Assembly (NCBI RefSeq): GCF_009725235.1
Contig: NZ_WJFC01000002.1
Location: 1 to 64,000 of the forward strand
Direction of reading: 5' to 3'
Length of the DNA: 64,000 nt
DNA from: Scytonema sp. UIC 10036
GTDB taxonomy: Bacteria > Cyanobacteriota > Cyanobacteriia > Cyanobacteriales > Nostocaceae
The notes under the pieces were generated by a model, which saw only the letters and a program-made list of their open reading frames with translations, was not told where the DNA came from and searched no databases. Positions 9,131-18,008 of this stretch are shown in pieces. The stretch's first letter is position 1, and each line of letters opens with the position of its first letter. The position numbers and the translations under genes were made by a program.

Positions 9131-10025
9131 CCTTAAGTTTGCCCAAGTTTTGAGTAGCGCAAATCGGTGCTTCCAAAATTTGCTCGGCTGGAGTTGCTTC
9201 CACAAGCGATCGCAATGATTCTCCCCAGCCCGCTATTCGATCGAGAACCCTAGATTTAACCTCAGCCACATTTTGGGAAAGAGTACAATCTGGTAATAAC
9301 TTACGATATAGCCACGAAATATACCCATCACCGACATTCAGCAGGTACATAAATTCTTCATGACCGTTAACAAATCCAAGTTCACCCGGATTAAGTACCT
9401 CTTGGTTGCAATTGATAACAGTACGCCAAGACATACTTCCTAAATAGCGAGGTTTGCCGTCTCCAATTAAAGCTTCTCTAATCACCGAATTGATACCATC
9501 AGCTCCAATCAGTAAATCTGCACTAACCCGTTCCCCATTCTCAAAATATACTGACACACAGCGATCGTCTTGTTCAAAACCGATGCAGCGATGGTCAAGA
9601 TGAATACTCTCAGACGGCAGTTTAGATGCCAGAATTTGTTGCAAACGCCACCACCAAACGGTGATGAAGGGCTGACCGTATTTATCCTGATACATTCTAG
9701 CTGGGCTAGTGCGAATTGTTTCACATTGAGTATTCTTTAAAATAGTTGTGCTAACTTCACAACCTGAATTTTTTATAGTTTCTACAATTCCAGGTTCAAT
9801 AGCATCAAGGGAATTTAAACCGTTTGGTAACAATCCCAAGCCACCACCAATAGGACGAAAATCTTGTGCTTTTTCGTACACTTGAACATCACACCCAAGT
9901 TTCCGGAGTGCTATAGCAACAGCTAAACCTCCAAGTCCGGCACCAATAACCGCCACCTTTTCCATAAATGGTTTGGACAACTTCTCAATTTGAGTTTTTT
10001 CTTGTGCGTTTGCGTAAGATTTCAT
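9131..10025 (-). pseudogene. FAD-dependent monooxygenase, N-terminal part
   Basis: The 5' part of the monooxygenase split by the IS607-type element. It shows the dinucleotide-binding motif VAVIGAGLGGLAVAIALRKLG, with the E of VYEKA binding FAD ribose, then the DLLIGADGINSVIRE (DG) motif at about 170. It resembles salicylate-hydroxylase or zeaxanthin-epoxidase-like oxygenases; the substrate is unknown. The frame runs a few codons into the element and stops at 9117. Start ATG at 10025; an alternative Met at residue 21 (MEKVAVIG) is also plausible. Function is lost unless the C-terminal FAD loop is dispensable, which is unlikely. Confidence 0.85.
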
Positions 10026-10500
10026 AATTAATTTATTATTCTCACGTGTGACATATAATTGTAGCGGTCTACCAACATAAATAGTTAATTTGACGATTTA
10101 TCTTTCCAGTTCGCTACCAATGCTTGTCGGTTAAGCCTAAAAATACGAAAACACGTAGGTTGGGGAGCCAGATTACACTAATCGTCTTGCCAAGTTTCCG
10201 CAATTTTTCAAGAACCGTAGTCCCTACATTTAATCATCAATTTTTTCGCTGACTGCTTTTTGGATATAGCGCTCTGCTTGCTCCGGTTGATTTTTCGCCT
10301 CGAAATCCAATCCTACGTATAGAAGTTGCTCTAAATTGTAAATTTTAATAGCACGTGTGAGTATATCTTACGGAATTCTTACCAAAAATCCTTAACGGAA
10401 TCGATTGATATATTGTTATTTAATCGAAACTGCATATTTCCTCAGAAAGGCACATATAAATCGGTATTGGTCTAGTGCAATTAGTTTTTTCTAAGGAAAC
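10026..10500. other. Intergenic region, no gene seen
   Basis: An AT-rich stretch between the divergent monooxygenase start and the small exported protein. No convincing ORF. It presumably holds both promoters. CACGTGTGA-like words occur at 10042-10050 and about 10352-10360 and could be a shared operator; this is only an observation. Confidence 0.3.
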
Positions 10501-10743
10501 ATGAGATATAAATACTTAATTGCTTCGATAGTAGTTATAGGAATCATGACTATATCTGCTAACCGCTCAGACAAATACAGTTCATTTCAATTTTCAAAAA
10601 ACACAGATAAAACACCTGGAATTGTTAATTTAAACCAAATGCAAGCTCGAAGACTTATAAACTGTGGTTGTGGTATTCCAAAGCGTCGAGAAAGCGGTGC
10701 TACCCGTATAAAACAAACTATATTAGTTGATTTTTATAGTTAA
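10501..10743 (+). CDS. Small exported protein of unknown function
   Basis: An 80-residue ORF with an N-terminal hydrophobic signal or anchor (YLIASIVVIGIMTISA), then a polar region ending in NCGCGIPKRRESGATR. The Cys-Gly-Cys-Gly motif after the linker might bind metal or form a disulfide. AAGGAAAC stands just before the ATG, supporting translation. The family is not recognised. No operon partner is visible: the next 900 bases are repeats. Confidence 0.5.
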   Translation: MRYKYLIASIVVIGIMTISANRSDKYSSFQFSKNTDKTPGIVNLNQMQARRLINCGCGIPKRRESGATRIKQTILVDFYS

Positions 10744-11034
10744 GATTTGCAAATCTATAGTTAGAAATTATAATTATCCAAGCTATACAAAATTTTATTT
10801 TAAATAAGAACTTAAGTCAGTCGCCCAGAAAAAAACTATATAACGAAACCTAAACTCGACTTTATCCAAAATTAAGAACTCGGTTTTCTCTACCGGGCAA
10901 AAACCTTGGCTTTTTGGCAAATACTTTTTCCACGTCATAGACGAGCGCTGAAGTTCAAAAAGTAAAACTACTGCCCCACAAAGGTTTCATCTGTAGCGAT
11001 CGCGTGGCGAAAGAAATGGATAAAGTCGAGCTAA

Positions 11035-11303
11035 GAGGATGTTTGAAAAGTGGTTGGCTGTGATTTTTATTGCATTATTACCCCCCTTAATCCCCCCTTA
11101 AAAAGGGGGGAAACAAGAAAAATTCAGTTCCCTCACGCCCTTACGGGTTCGCCACTCCTCTACGGCGGGAAACCCGCCTACAAGGGTGGACTCACCATAT
11201 GCCTCAAGTCGGGCATTCCCCGATGGCGCAGTGGCTCCCCTTTCTAAGGGAGGGTTAGGTTATAAATATTTGATACATCAATCATAACTTTTCAAACATC
11301 CTC
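11035..11303. mobile_element. Intact MITE with 17-bp terminal inverted repeats
   Basis: A 269-bp non-coding element bounded by perfect 17-bp inverted repeats GAGGATGTTTGAAAAGT and ACTTTTCAAACATCCTC, flanked by a TAA duplication (11032-11034 and 11304-11306). A TNA-type target suggests mobilisation by an IS630- or IS5-like transposase, not present here. Compared with the copy at 2664, it carries an extra ~97-nt segment at about 11141-11237 made of its own short palindromes (CTCCTCTACGGCGGGAAACC and others), so one repeat sits inside another. Confidence 0.8.
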
Positions 11304-11361
11304 TAAAATATCCCTCTTCTGTTCGTAGTTGCGCTGTCTTCGTATGTATCGCAACTCCACA

Positions 11362-11460
11362 GTTTCGTTCCTCAACCCAACAATAAGGTTTCAATGTTGG
11401 GTTGAGAAACGAAACCCAACAATAAGGTTTCAATGTTGGGTTGAGAAACGAAACCCAACC
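11362..11460. repeat. Tandem palindromic repeat (TTGGGTTGAGAAACGAAACCCAA type)
   Basis: Three half-units of the sequence written TTGGGTTGAG-AAACGAAACCCAAC alternate with AATAAGGTTTCAATG, the two complete units being identical. Each unit can fold on itself. A related single copy lies at 12845-12905. This is a dispersed cyanobacterial repeat, not a CRISPR: the spacer is constant. Confidence 0.75.
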
Positions 11461-11643
11461 TACTTTCGTATTTTTACCCAAAGCCTACGCAGTATAGCCT
11501 CCCTAAATTCCACAAATATCAAAAAATTCCAAGAGTGCTTTGTTGGGGATGCATAAAAAATATAACCCAGACATAGAAGCAAATGAAGGGGTTAAATCAA
11601 ACCCACACAAACTATAAAAACGAAAACTAGGAACCACTTAAAT

Positions 11644-12828
11644 ATGTTGAGAATCGCTCAAATGACCCGTAGTACTCTGCTGGTTGCTACCATGATGTTT
11701 GGTAACATTTCCTTGCTCAGTTCGTCTGCACGTGCAGAAACCGTAAACATTCCCGTCCCCAAAGCAGCTGTAGCCACGGCTTTTAATGCAGCATTTAGCT
11801 CGACTAAAGTACATCTTCACAAAGACGCCAACTATATTTTAATGCCTAACGGTTCTAAGAAATCAATTCCACTTTCTAACCCCATATATACTTACAAATT
11901 TTCAGGCATTGCTCGGCACATTGATTACTCTCTCCAAGATTTCAACACACAGTCTATCCAAGCCACAGTCAACGGTGACAGAATCAATGCAGATATGTAT
12001 TTTGAAAACCAAGGTGAGGAAATTCAAGCAAAGTGCTTCCGCAAACTCGCTGGCAAATGGGGTGAGTGTTCGCTTGATATAGAGCGCGACATTCATTTAG
12101 ATAACACCAATCTTTCCATATCGCTCATTCCTGTCGCCTATAATGGCTCGATCTCTTACGCCAATCCGGAAGTCACTTTCAAAACTGATGTCAGAATTGC
12201 TAACAAACTGTGCAAGTCTGTTCTCCCACCCATCAAGCAAATTTGTGAAGGAATCGAAGGCGCGATCGCAAACAAAATGACTCCGCAAGTTGAAAGCCAG
12301 ATGAAAAATGCTCTCAATGAATCCAAAATGAAACAAAGCGTTGCAGACGCTGTCAGGAATGCACCCGGTATTAGCAACCTTATCGATCCCAAGTGGCAAA
12401 TTACAAAAGTAACCAGCCAGGGTAGCAATTTCATCATCACGGTGGAACGTCCCGATCAAATCGACGGCTCATCAGTTCAGAATTTGTCGCTCAAGCCAGT
12501 GCAGAAAGAGATAGTCTCAGCTTGTCCAACAACAGTCAAGCTTGATGCAACAATTGATATGAAGCATACCGTAACAGGCACTGGTTTTCTCAGTTATGAG
12601 AACGGTGAGAAATCAAACACCTTTAACTGGAGTGCCAAGAAAGGACAGACTGTTACCTCTACGGTAAGTCGTAAGTTTGACAGCAAGCCAAACTCAACAA
12701 ACAATGGTTGGGCTGTCATGACTGTTAAGTGGAAAGGGAGTGATGGCAAAACCTATGAAGCCGTCTCCAACAAAGCAACATTTTCGGTTAAATGTACGCC
12801 TGCTGCACCCGGAGGTTTAAAGTTTTGA
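11644..12828 (+). CDS. Secreted protein of unknown function
   Basis: 394 residues. The N-terminal signal peptide (STLLVATMMFGNISLLSSSARA, cleavage after ARA near residue 31) indicates export. The mature part has two zones: about 35-290, with a helical central segment (QVESQMKNALNESKMKQSVADAV), and about 300-390, rich in Thr/Lys and alternating hydrophobics (VTGTGFLSYENGEKSNTFNW, TVSRKFDSKPNSTNNGW), which suggests an Ig-like or beta-sandwich fold. There are six Cys in the mature part, possibly disulfide-bonded. Start ATG at 11644; MTRSTLL at residue 7 is an alternative. AGGA at about 11626 is the only SD-like word. The gene stands alone between repeats. No family recognised. Confidence 0.65.
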   Translation: MLRIAQMTRSTLLVATMMFGNISLLSSSARAETVNIPVPKAAVATAFNAAFSSTKVHLHKDANYILMPNGSKKSIPLSNPIYTYKFSGIARHIDYSLQDFNTQSIQATVNGDRINADMYFENQGEEIQAKCFRKLAGKWGECSLDIERDIHLDNTNLSISLIPVAYNGSISYANPEVTFKTDVRIANKLCKSVLPPIKQICEGIEGAIANKMTPQVESQMKNALNESKMKQSVADAVRNAPGISNLIDPKWQITKVTSQGSNFIITVERPDQIDGSSVQNLSLKPVQKEIVSACPTTVKLDATIDMKHTVTGTGFLSYENGEKSNTFNWSAKKGQTVTSTVSRKFDSKPNSTNNGWAVMTVKWKGSDGKTYEAVSNKATFSVKCTPAAPGGLKF

Positions 12829-12844
12829 AGAATACCGGTAGGGA

Positions 12845-12905
12845 CGACGTGTAGGTTGGGTTGAGGAACGAAACCCAACATGAATTCTCGCTTGTGTTGG
12901 GTTTC
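12845..12905. repeat. Dispersed palindromic repeat (single copy)
   Basis: GTTGGGTTGAGGAACGAAACCCAAC followed by a second GTTGGGTTTCAATG arm (arms given in parts). Same family as 11362-11460. It directly follows the secreted-protein gene and may terminate it. Confidence 0.65.
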
Positions 12906-13011
12906 AATGCTTAAGTCTGGTTGCGCTTCTTAAGTAGTTATCTGATTCCTGAACCAGATTGAAGTCTATCTGTTCGACTAGAGGTCGCAAGACCCGTCTG
13001 ACTCTTTCCAA

Positions 13012-13053
13012 GACTCTAGCGGGAAAATCTAAGGGCTTTTTGAGGGAATTATG
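13012..13053 (-). promoter_or_regulatory. Stress-motif copy A
   Basis: Read on the minus strand: CATAATTCCCTCAAAAAGC, CCTTAGATTTTCCCGCTAGAG. Matches the core shared by nine sites in the window. This copy belongs to the duplicated segment; the luxR-like gene it faces in the other copy (52 kb) is missing here, so it now points at no gene on its strand. Confidence 0.6.
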
Positions 13054-13366
13054 GTGAATTCGCAGGAGTTGTTGAGTCGCGATCGCATCTTAATGAGCCT
13101 GTTCAACTACACTCCTCATCTATCTCACAAAAAATTCCGAGTTTATTTAGAATGAAAACTGTATAGCTTTCGTATTTTGGATTTTATAAGCACTTAACCA
13201 GACACGATATTGGTAGTAACCTATCTTTAGAACGGAGAGTAGAACAGAGTTGTAGCCTGGTGATGCTAATCGCTCAGAATCTCCTCACAATTTCCTTAAA
13301 TTATTGATCTTTCATAGGTAGTTACTTCAATGGTTTATAGTCTTTTCTTTTATGAGAGGCGGTACA

Positions 13367-13780
13367 GTGTTGTTACAGAAGATGATGGTGACCTCTGCAT
13401 CAAAGCGCATTTTGTTAATTGACGACGAACCCGATGTGCAACGGGTAGTGCAAACCTGCTTGGAAAAATTAGCCCAATGGACTGTCATTACCGCAACATC
13501 GGCAGAAGAAGGGTTACTCAAGGCGATCGCTGAACAACCAGATGTGATCCTGCTGGACATTATGATGCCAAAAATGGATGGCTATATGTTTCTGGATGCA
13601 CTGTGGGCTAAGCCGGAAATGCAGTTTATACCTGTGGTGTTTTTGACTGCACAGGCTGGATTACTCGAACCCCATCATTATGAAACACTAGGAGTTAAAG
13701 GAATCATAGCCAAACCTTTTGACCCGCTGACATTGCACCGGGCGATCGCATCTGCTTTGAATTGGGAGCTAGGCACCTAG
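13367..13780 (+). CDS. Orphan receiver-domain response regulator, copy 1
   Basis: A stand-alone CheY-like receiver of about 137 residues. It shows the acidic pair IDDEPD, the phospho-acceptor Asp in LLDIMMPKMDG, the Thr of FLTA and the invariant Lys of AKPFDP. There is no output domain, so it probably passes a phosphoryl group or binds a partner protein; no kinase is in the window. The ATG at 13352 gives a longer product, but the paralogue at 52434 has no ATG there and both share a GTG preceded by GAGAGGCGG, so I take GTG 13367. The sequence differs from the 52 kb copy at only a few residues (K/T, L/I, V/A, E/D). A strong hairpin follows the stop. Confidence 0.88.
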   Translation: MLLQKMMVTSASKRILLIDDEPDVQRVVQTCLEKLAQWTVITATSAEEGLLKAIAEQPDVILLDIMMPKMDGYMFLDALWAKPEMQFIPVVFLTAQAGLLEPHHYETLGVKGIIAKPFDPLTLHRAIASALNWELGT

Positions 13781-13786
13781 TAAATA

Positions 13787-13814
13787 GGGTTGTGTCACAA
13801 GTACGACACAACCC
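13787..13814. terminator. Hairpin terminator between receiver gene and adh remnant
   Basis: GGGTTGTGTC-ACAAGTAC-GACACAACCC: a perfect 10-bp stem with an 8-nt loop, 6 nt after the receiver stop, followed by CCATTGTTTATT. Conserved exactly in the duplicate at 52854, lying between convergent genes, so likely bidirectional. Confidence 0.75.
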
Positions 13815-13949
13815 CCATTGTTTATTCTTAACACCAGTTTGATCCCCAGCTTTCTGTGGGCGAAGGACAGGGAAAACTGGGCTATTAAGGACGCTGTGCG
13901 TCGCGCGGCACCCCTTTATCGAATTCACATATTCTTAAGTGAGATGAGC

Positions 13950-14038
13950 CTAGTCCGGCTGCAACATCACTTTGATGCATTGGTCTTTCTTGTGCTTGAA
14001 CATCTCAAAGCCCTGTTTTGTTTCAGTTAGAGGTAGCT
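13950..14038 (-). pseudogene. Zinc alcohol dehydrogenase, last ~29 codons
   Basis: The minus frame reads LPLTETKQGFEMFKHKKD and ends VMLQPD-stop at 13952-13950, the C-terminus of a medium-chain Zn-dependent alcohol dehydrogenase. The same end, extended further upstream, occurs at 52924-53120. Here it is cut off by the IS4-type remnant; only the tail survives. Confidence 0.75.
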
Positions 14039-14930
14039 TATCAGACTTTAAAAGCATGAATTCATGGGCTAAATCAGCCCAAAATTCCATTGCTCCCACC
14101 CATAGACAACCATACAAACCAACCCAAAAGGCGCTATGTCGGCGGTGTCATCGCTTTAATTCTTTCAGACGACCAACATATTTTTGGAATCCCAAAGAGC
14201 GAGAATTACGACCAGCTAAAATAGCACAAGTATAGGCAATAGCAATTAATAAAATTAATGCTATCAAGCGTTGACCATTACTCTTAAGTAGATTCGAGAT
14301 TATAGCCCCCAGTCTTGCAATCACGGAACATCGCCTCAATACCACTTCGTAACTTAAATGCTTTAATTGCATCTTTGAGACTGTCAAGGTTAGTGAGTAA
14401 AAACCAGCTAGCAGGCTCTAGGTTGCCACGATATTTTCGCTTGTAATATCCGGCTAAATTGAATTTAGCAAAACCTTTGTGTTTGGTAGCTTAAATACCC
14501 ATCAGAAAGAACGAGATACCAGGATTTTATCCTAAAGATTGTAACCGTTGATATGATTCATTTTCTTGGCGAATATACGTGCCTTGTTTTTGATGCAGCA
14601 CAAACTCAATCCCCTTGCTATGTAACCAATGAGCCAGTTTTATACTATGAAACTCTCTATCTCCCAGTAGCAGAATTCGATATCCTTTGAATAACCGTAA
14701 CAATGGGCGTATTAATTTTTTCTGCTCACCCAAATTGCTACATCCTCTTTTTGGTAACAATATCCAGTAAACTGGTATTGCTCTTTTCTGTTCAATTAAG
14801 CTGATTATAAATACATTTTGTGAGCGCCACTGTGTTCTATCAATGGCGAATATCAATTTTTTTCTCAGATGAAATATGGCTGTTTTTTACCCATCGTTTG
14901 AGTACTGGAAACCAGAGGTATTGAATTGAT
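14036..14930 (-). pseudogene. IS4-family transposase remnant
   Basis: Minus-strand pieces of a DDE transposase. 14527-14856 carries FAIDRTQW (first catalytic Asp) and ILLLGDREFHS (second Asp). 14148-14387 carries the C-terminal helix ALILLIAIAYTCAILAGRNS. The end reads FWVGLYGCLWVGAMEFWADL up to about 14042. Several stops and frameshifts separate these pieces and the N-terminus is missing, so it is dead. It interrupts the adh fragment. Confidence 0.8.
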
Positions 14931-14944
14931 AACTGGGGCGATCC

Positions 14945-15075
14945 CCCTAAATCCCCCTTGAAAAGGGTGACTTTGAGCGGTCCGGTTCTCTCCTTTGTCT
15001 ACGCCTTAGGCGCATCCCCGGAGGGGCTTAGGAGGGTTAGGGAGGATCACATGGTTTTTAAACACATCCTAGAGA
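14945..15075. repeat. MITE-related fragment
   Basis: CCCCCTAAATCCCCCTTGAAAAGG, a GC-rich inserted palindrome (GGCGCATCCCCGGAGGGGC), AGGAGGGTTAGGGAGG and a right end TTTTTAAACACATCCTAGAG resemble the MITE at 11035-11303, whose right end is ACTTTTCAAACATCCTC. The left terminus is not found. Confidence 0.5.
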
Positions 15076-15095
15076 TTGCCAGTCTCAGCATGTGA

Positions 15096-15154
15096 GCGCT
15101 AAATCTTGTCGAGATAATAGAGCAGAAATCTAAGGGGTTTCTGAGGAAATTATG
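15096..15154 (-). promoter_or_regulatory. Stress-motif copy B
   Basis: Minus-strand reading: CATAATTTCCTCAGAAACC, CCTTAGATTTCTGCTCTATT, then the extension ATCTCGACAAGATTTAGCGC. Very like copy C, including flanking bases, so B and C flank the pfpI gene as a direct duplication. In its orientation B now faces only the MITE and IS4 remnants. Confidence 0.65.
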
Positions 15155-15158
15155 ACCG

Positions 15159-15725
15159 TTACGCCATCTGCCGCACTTTTCCTGACTGACTGAACAATTT
15201 GATCATTTCCCGATTAAACGCCGGAATATCGTCGGGCTTGCGGCTTGACACAAGGTTGCCATCCACCACAACCTCCTGATTTACCCACTCTGCTCCGGCA
15301 TTCTGCAGATCGGTTTTGAGGGAGGGCCACGATGCAAGCCGTCGCCCGCGCACAACATCTGTCTCAATCAGTGTCCAGGGTCCGTGGCAAATTACAGCTA
15401 TGGGTTTGCCAGCTTCAACGAAAGATTTGACGAAGGCGATCGCCCGATCGTTCACTCGCAGTTGATCGGGATTAGCCACACCACCTGGAAGCAGCAGGGC
15501 ATCATAGTCAGACGGATTAGCTTGCTCTAGAGAGACATCTACAGGGAAAAAATCGCCTTTATCAAAATGATTCCAACCCTGAACGCGGTCGGACTTAGGG
15601 GAAACGATATGAGTTTCAGCACCTGCCTGCTTTAGAGCTTGCTGGGGTTGCGTCATTTCTACTTGCTCAAAAGCATCTGTTACCAGAATTGCGACTTTTA
15701 GTGTGCTAAGGTCTTGATTTGCCAT
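15159..15725 (-). CDS. DJ-1/PfpI family protein (type 1 glutamine amidotransferase-like)
   Basis: A cytoplasmic DJ-1/PfpI superfamily protein (about 188 residues), related to YhbO/PfpI, linked with stress protection, glyoxal repair or peptidase activity. It shows the conserved Glu in TDAFEQVEM (about 18), the nucleophile elbow AVICHGPW with catalytic Cys-His near 107-108, and LLLPGG. The ORF can start at 15746, but AAGGAG lies 9 nt before the ATG at 15725 (MANQDLSTLKV), and the paralogue at 44828-45391 also begins with MAN. Stress-motif copy C lies about 120 nt upstream in the same orientation. Confidence 0.9.
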   Translation of the reverse strand: MANQDLSTLKVAILVTDAFEQVEMTQPQQALKQAGAETHIVSPKSDRVQGWNHFDKGDFFPVDVSLEQANPSDYDALLLPGGVANPDQLRVNDRAIAFVKSFVEAGKPIAVICHGPWTLIETDVVRGRRLASWPSLKTDLQNAGAEWVNQEVVVDGNLVSSRKPDDIPAFNREMIKLFSQSGKVRQMA

Positions 15726-15815
15726 CTTTGTGATCTCCTTGTTCAATTACTTGATAGGTCTGGTTTGGGATCTACTCACCAACAGAATCCCACTACGACG
15801 TGGTCTCAGTTCGAG

Positions 15816-15885
15816 TGCTACATCTTGTTGAAACACTTGTTGTAACAATAGAGAAGAAATCTAAGGGTTTTTCGAGGAAATTCTG
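15816..15885 (-). promoter_or_regulatory. Stress-motif copy C, upstream of pfpI
   Basis: Minus-strand reading: CAGAATTTCCTCGAAAAACC, CTTAGATTTCTTCTCTATTG, then TTACAAC and an AAGATGTAGCAC tail. It points at the DJ-1/PfpI gene starting at 15725. Confidence 0.65.
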
Positions 15886-15915
15886 ATTACTGGTATGCGT
15901 ATCCGATACTCTTAA

Positions 15916-16310
15916 TCATTTAAAATCTCCTAATGGCGTATTCTCGTCGTAGCGATGGCACTGATAGAGATCGACATAATCTGTGCGTAAGCGTTGTAAC
16001 GATGCATCAATTTGTTTGTAAATTTGAGCCGCCGATAATCCTCGGTCGGTATCCGACATTGGAAAATAAACTTTGGTCGCCAAAATGTAGGACGAGCGAT
16101 CGATCCCCTGCAAAATTTCACCTAACAGCGATTCAGCCGCACCGCGTCCGTATACATTTGCCGTGTCGATCGTATTAATCCCCACGTCAAAGGCTTTGTG
16201 AACGCAAGCTTCTGCTTTTTGGCGCTCGACTCCACCGCCATAGTTAACCAAGAGCCTAAACTAATTTCAGACACATTCAGATCGCTATTGCCAAGTTGAC
16301 GATATTTCAT
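15916..16310 (-). pseudogene. Aldo/keto reductase, N-terminal fragment with frameshift
   Basis: Starts MKYRQLGNSDLNVSEISLGS, as in YghZ/Kv-beta-like aldo/keto reductases. A 1-nt deletion near 16246 (GGTTAACTATGG in place of an expected GGTTAAC-TTATGG) shifts the frame. Reading continues as YGGGVERQKAEACVHKAFD with the catalytic Asp and Tyr in NTIDTANVYG and Lys in LATKVYF. It then ends abruptly at PLGDFK-stop after about 130 residues, where 320-330 are expected. Truncated and frameshifted, so inactive. Confidence 0.85.
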
Positions 16311-16362
16311 GATTTCAAGTGAGTAGTGAGTGGTAACTGATTACTGATAATTGATAACTGTT

Positions 16363-17874
16363 TCAAAATGGGTAGGTGCGCGGAGTTTGCTGCACGGTAA
16401 TCCAATGGTCGGTGGTGAACTCCTCAATCGCCCAATTACCACCAAAACGTCCGATCCCACTATTCTTCTCGCCACCAAAGGGAGCATTCGGTAGGTCATT
16501 TACCGTCTGATCGTTGATATGCGTCATTCCCGCTTGCATCCCTAGTGCAAAGCGCAGTCCACGTCCCTCATCGCGGGTGAACACTGCACTCGATAAGCCG
16601 TACTCGGTGTCATTCGCAACCTGCAAGGCTTCTGCTTGATCGCGGACTTTAATGATGGAGACGATCGGTCCAAACATCTCCTCACGCGCTACCGTCATCT
16701 GATTGTTGACATCCACAAAGACGTGCGGCGGTAGCATCAGTCCATCAGGGTCGCCACCGAGCAGTTGACAAGCACCTTCCTCATGTGCGGCTTGAATGTG
16801 CTTGAGGTGTGAATTCAACTGAGCTTCATCAATGATGGGACCAATATCCGTATCGGGGTCGTTCGGGTCACCCATCTTTAGATTGCGAACGCGATCGACA
16901 AAGCGATCGACAAACTCGTCATACACGCGCTCATCGACAATCAGCCGATTTATACTCATGCAGATCTGACCTGAGTTTAAGAACTTACCAAACACAGCAG
17001 CCTTTACCGCCAGTTCCAGATCGGCATCGTCTAAAACGACAAACGGACTGTTACCCCCAAGTTCAAGCGAAGCCCGTTTTATGATGGGGCTACTCATCGC
17101 CAGTTCCCCAATATGCCGACCTGCTTTTGTCGATCCGGTAAAGGTAATGACGCGCGGGATGGGGTGGCTCACGAACGCATCCCCAATCTTGTGGGCTGGA
17201 CCCGCCACAGCACTCAGCACGCCAGGGGGAAGTCCCGCTTCCTCGAAGATCTTGGCAAAGATCAGACCACCCGTGACGGGAGTATTCGAGGGTGGTTTCA
17301 GCACGACCGCGTTTCCCAGCGCCAAGGCAGGGGCAACCGAGCGATTGGCAAGATTAAGGGCAAAGTCCCACGGGCTGACTACAGCGACTACACCTACAGG
17401 GCGGCGATAGACTCGGCTTTCTTTACCTGGTATGTCAGACGGCAGAATCCGCCCCTGGGCACCATAGGGAACAGAAACAGCCTGTTCCATCACATCACGC
17501 GCCGCCTTCCATTCCAGGGTTGCCTTCTTGCGCGGGCTACCTGCCTCCCGAATCGACCACGAAATAATCTCCTCGCGACGGGCATCCATAATGTCAGTCG
17601 CACGACGCATAATCAGCGCTCGCTCGCTGGGTAGTTTTTCTGCCCACGCTACTTGAGCACGTTGTGCTTCTTGATAAGCATCTTCGAGGTCTCGTTTGTC
17701 CGCCGCCGGAATTTCCATAATCACGTCTTGGCGGAATGGGTTAATGGGTTGTAATTTGTGTTCGGAACGACCTGTGACCCAACGTCCGCCAATGAATAGG
17801 CGATCAAATCCCGTGTAGGGAGCGGGTGAATTAGGATGTGAGTTAGTTGTGCGGTTGGGAGTTGTGGTTGTCAT
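16363..17874 (-). CDS. NAD(P)-dependent aldehyde dehydrogenase
   Basis: Oxidises an aldehyde to the acid with NAD(P)+. It has the full family length (503). Motifs: VSPWDFALNLANRSVAPALA (cofactor region), FTGSTKAGRHIG, general base Glu in LELGGNSPFVVLDDADL, nucleophile Cys in NSGQICMSINR (about 300), EMFGPIVSI, and the C-terminal NDLPNAPFGGEKNSGIGRFG. The overall pattern resembles benzaldehyde/vanillin or salicylaldehyde-type dehydrogenases; the substrate is unknown. It stands alone on the minus strand among decayed oxidoreductases and may detoxify lipid-derived or aromatic aldehydes. Confidence 0.92.
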   Translation of the reverse strand: MTTTTPNRTTNSHPNSPAPYTGFDRLFIGGRWVTGRSEHKLQPINPFRQDVIMEIPAADKRDLEDAYQEAQRAQVAWAEKLPSERALIMRRATDIMDARREEIISWSIREAGSPRKKATLEWKAARDVMEQAVSVPYGAQGRILPSDIPGKESRVYRRPVGVVAVVSPWDFALNLANRSVAPALALGNAVVLKPPSNTPVTGGLIFAKIFEEAGLPPGVLSAVAGPAHKIGDAFVSHPIPRVITFTGSTKAGRHIGELAMSSPIIKRASLELGGNSPFVVLDDADLELAVKAAVFGKFLNSGQICMSINRLIVDERVYDEFVDRFVDRVRNLKMGDPNDPDTDIGPIIDEAQLNSHLKHIQAAHEEGACQLLGGDPDGLMLPPHVFVDVNNQMTVAREEMFGPIVSIIKVRDQAEALQVANDTEYGLSSAVFTRDEGRGLRFALGMQAGMTHINDQTVNDLPNAPFGGEKNSGIGRFGGNWAIEEFTTDHWITVQQTPRTYPF

Positions 17875-18008
17875 CGGAAAATTTGCCTTATCGGTTTCAA
17901 CATTTCAGTTGTGCACTTAAGTACTTTTGTCAGTCGATGTTTATGTTTACTCTCCTTCTTCAGGAGTTAACGCTAGGTCAAATACGTTCGTATGCTTTCA
18001 CCTCAGCC

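Larger units (their letters stand above)
13021..14035 (+). repeat. Large direct duplication, copy 1 (other copy 52087-53008)
   Basis: Nearly identical over about 0.9 kb to 52087-53008: motif, non-coding leader, receiver gene, terminator hairpin and the end of an alcohol dehydrogenase gene. This copy has an extra ~90 nt at about 13832-13925 with CCAGTTT/AAACTGG ends. It is cut at about 14036 by an IS4-type transposase remnant. Confidence 0.9.

Noticed and set aside
11362..11460. Possible CRISPR array (palindromic repeats with spacers)
   Set aside because: The intervening sequence is the same each time, only two or three units exist, and there are no cas genes.
16363..17874. Plus-strand ORFs opposite the aldehyde dehydrogenase (17081-17410, 17113-17634)
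   Set aside because: They have Arg/Ser/Pro-rich translations without motifs and lie fully opposite a complete, motif-rich gene.
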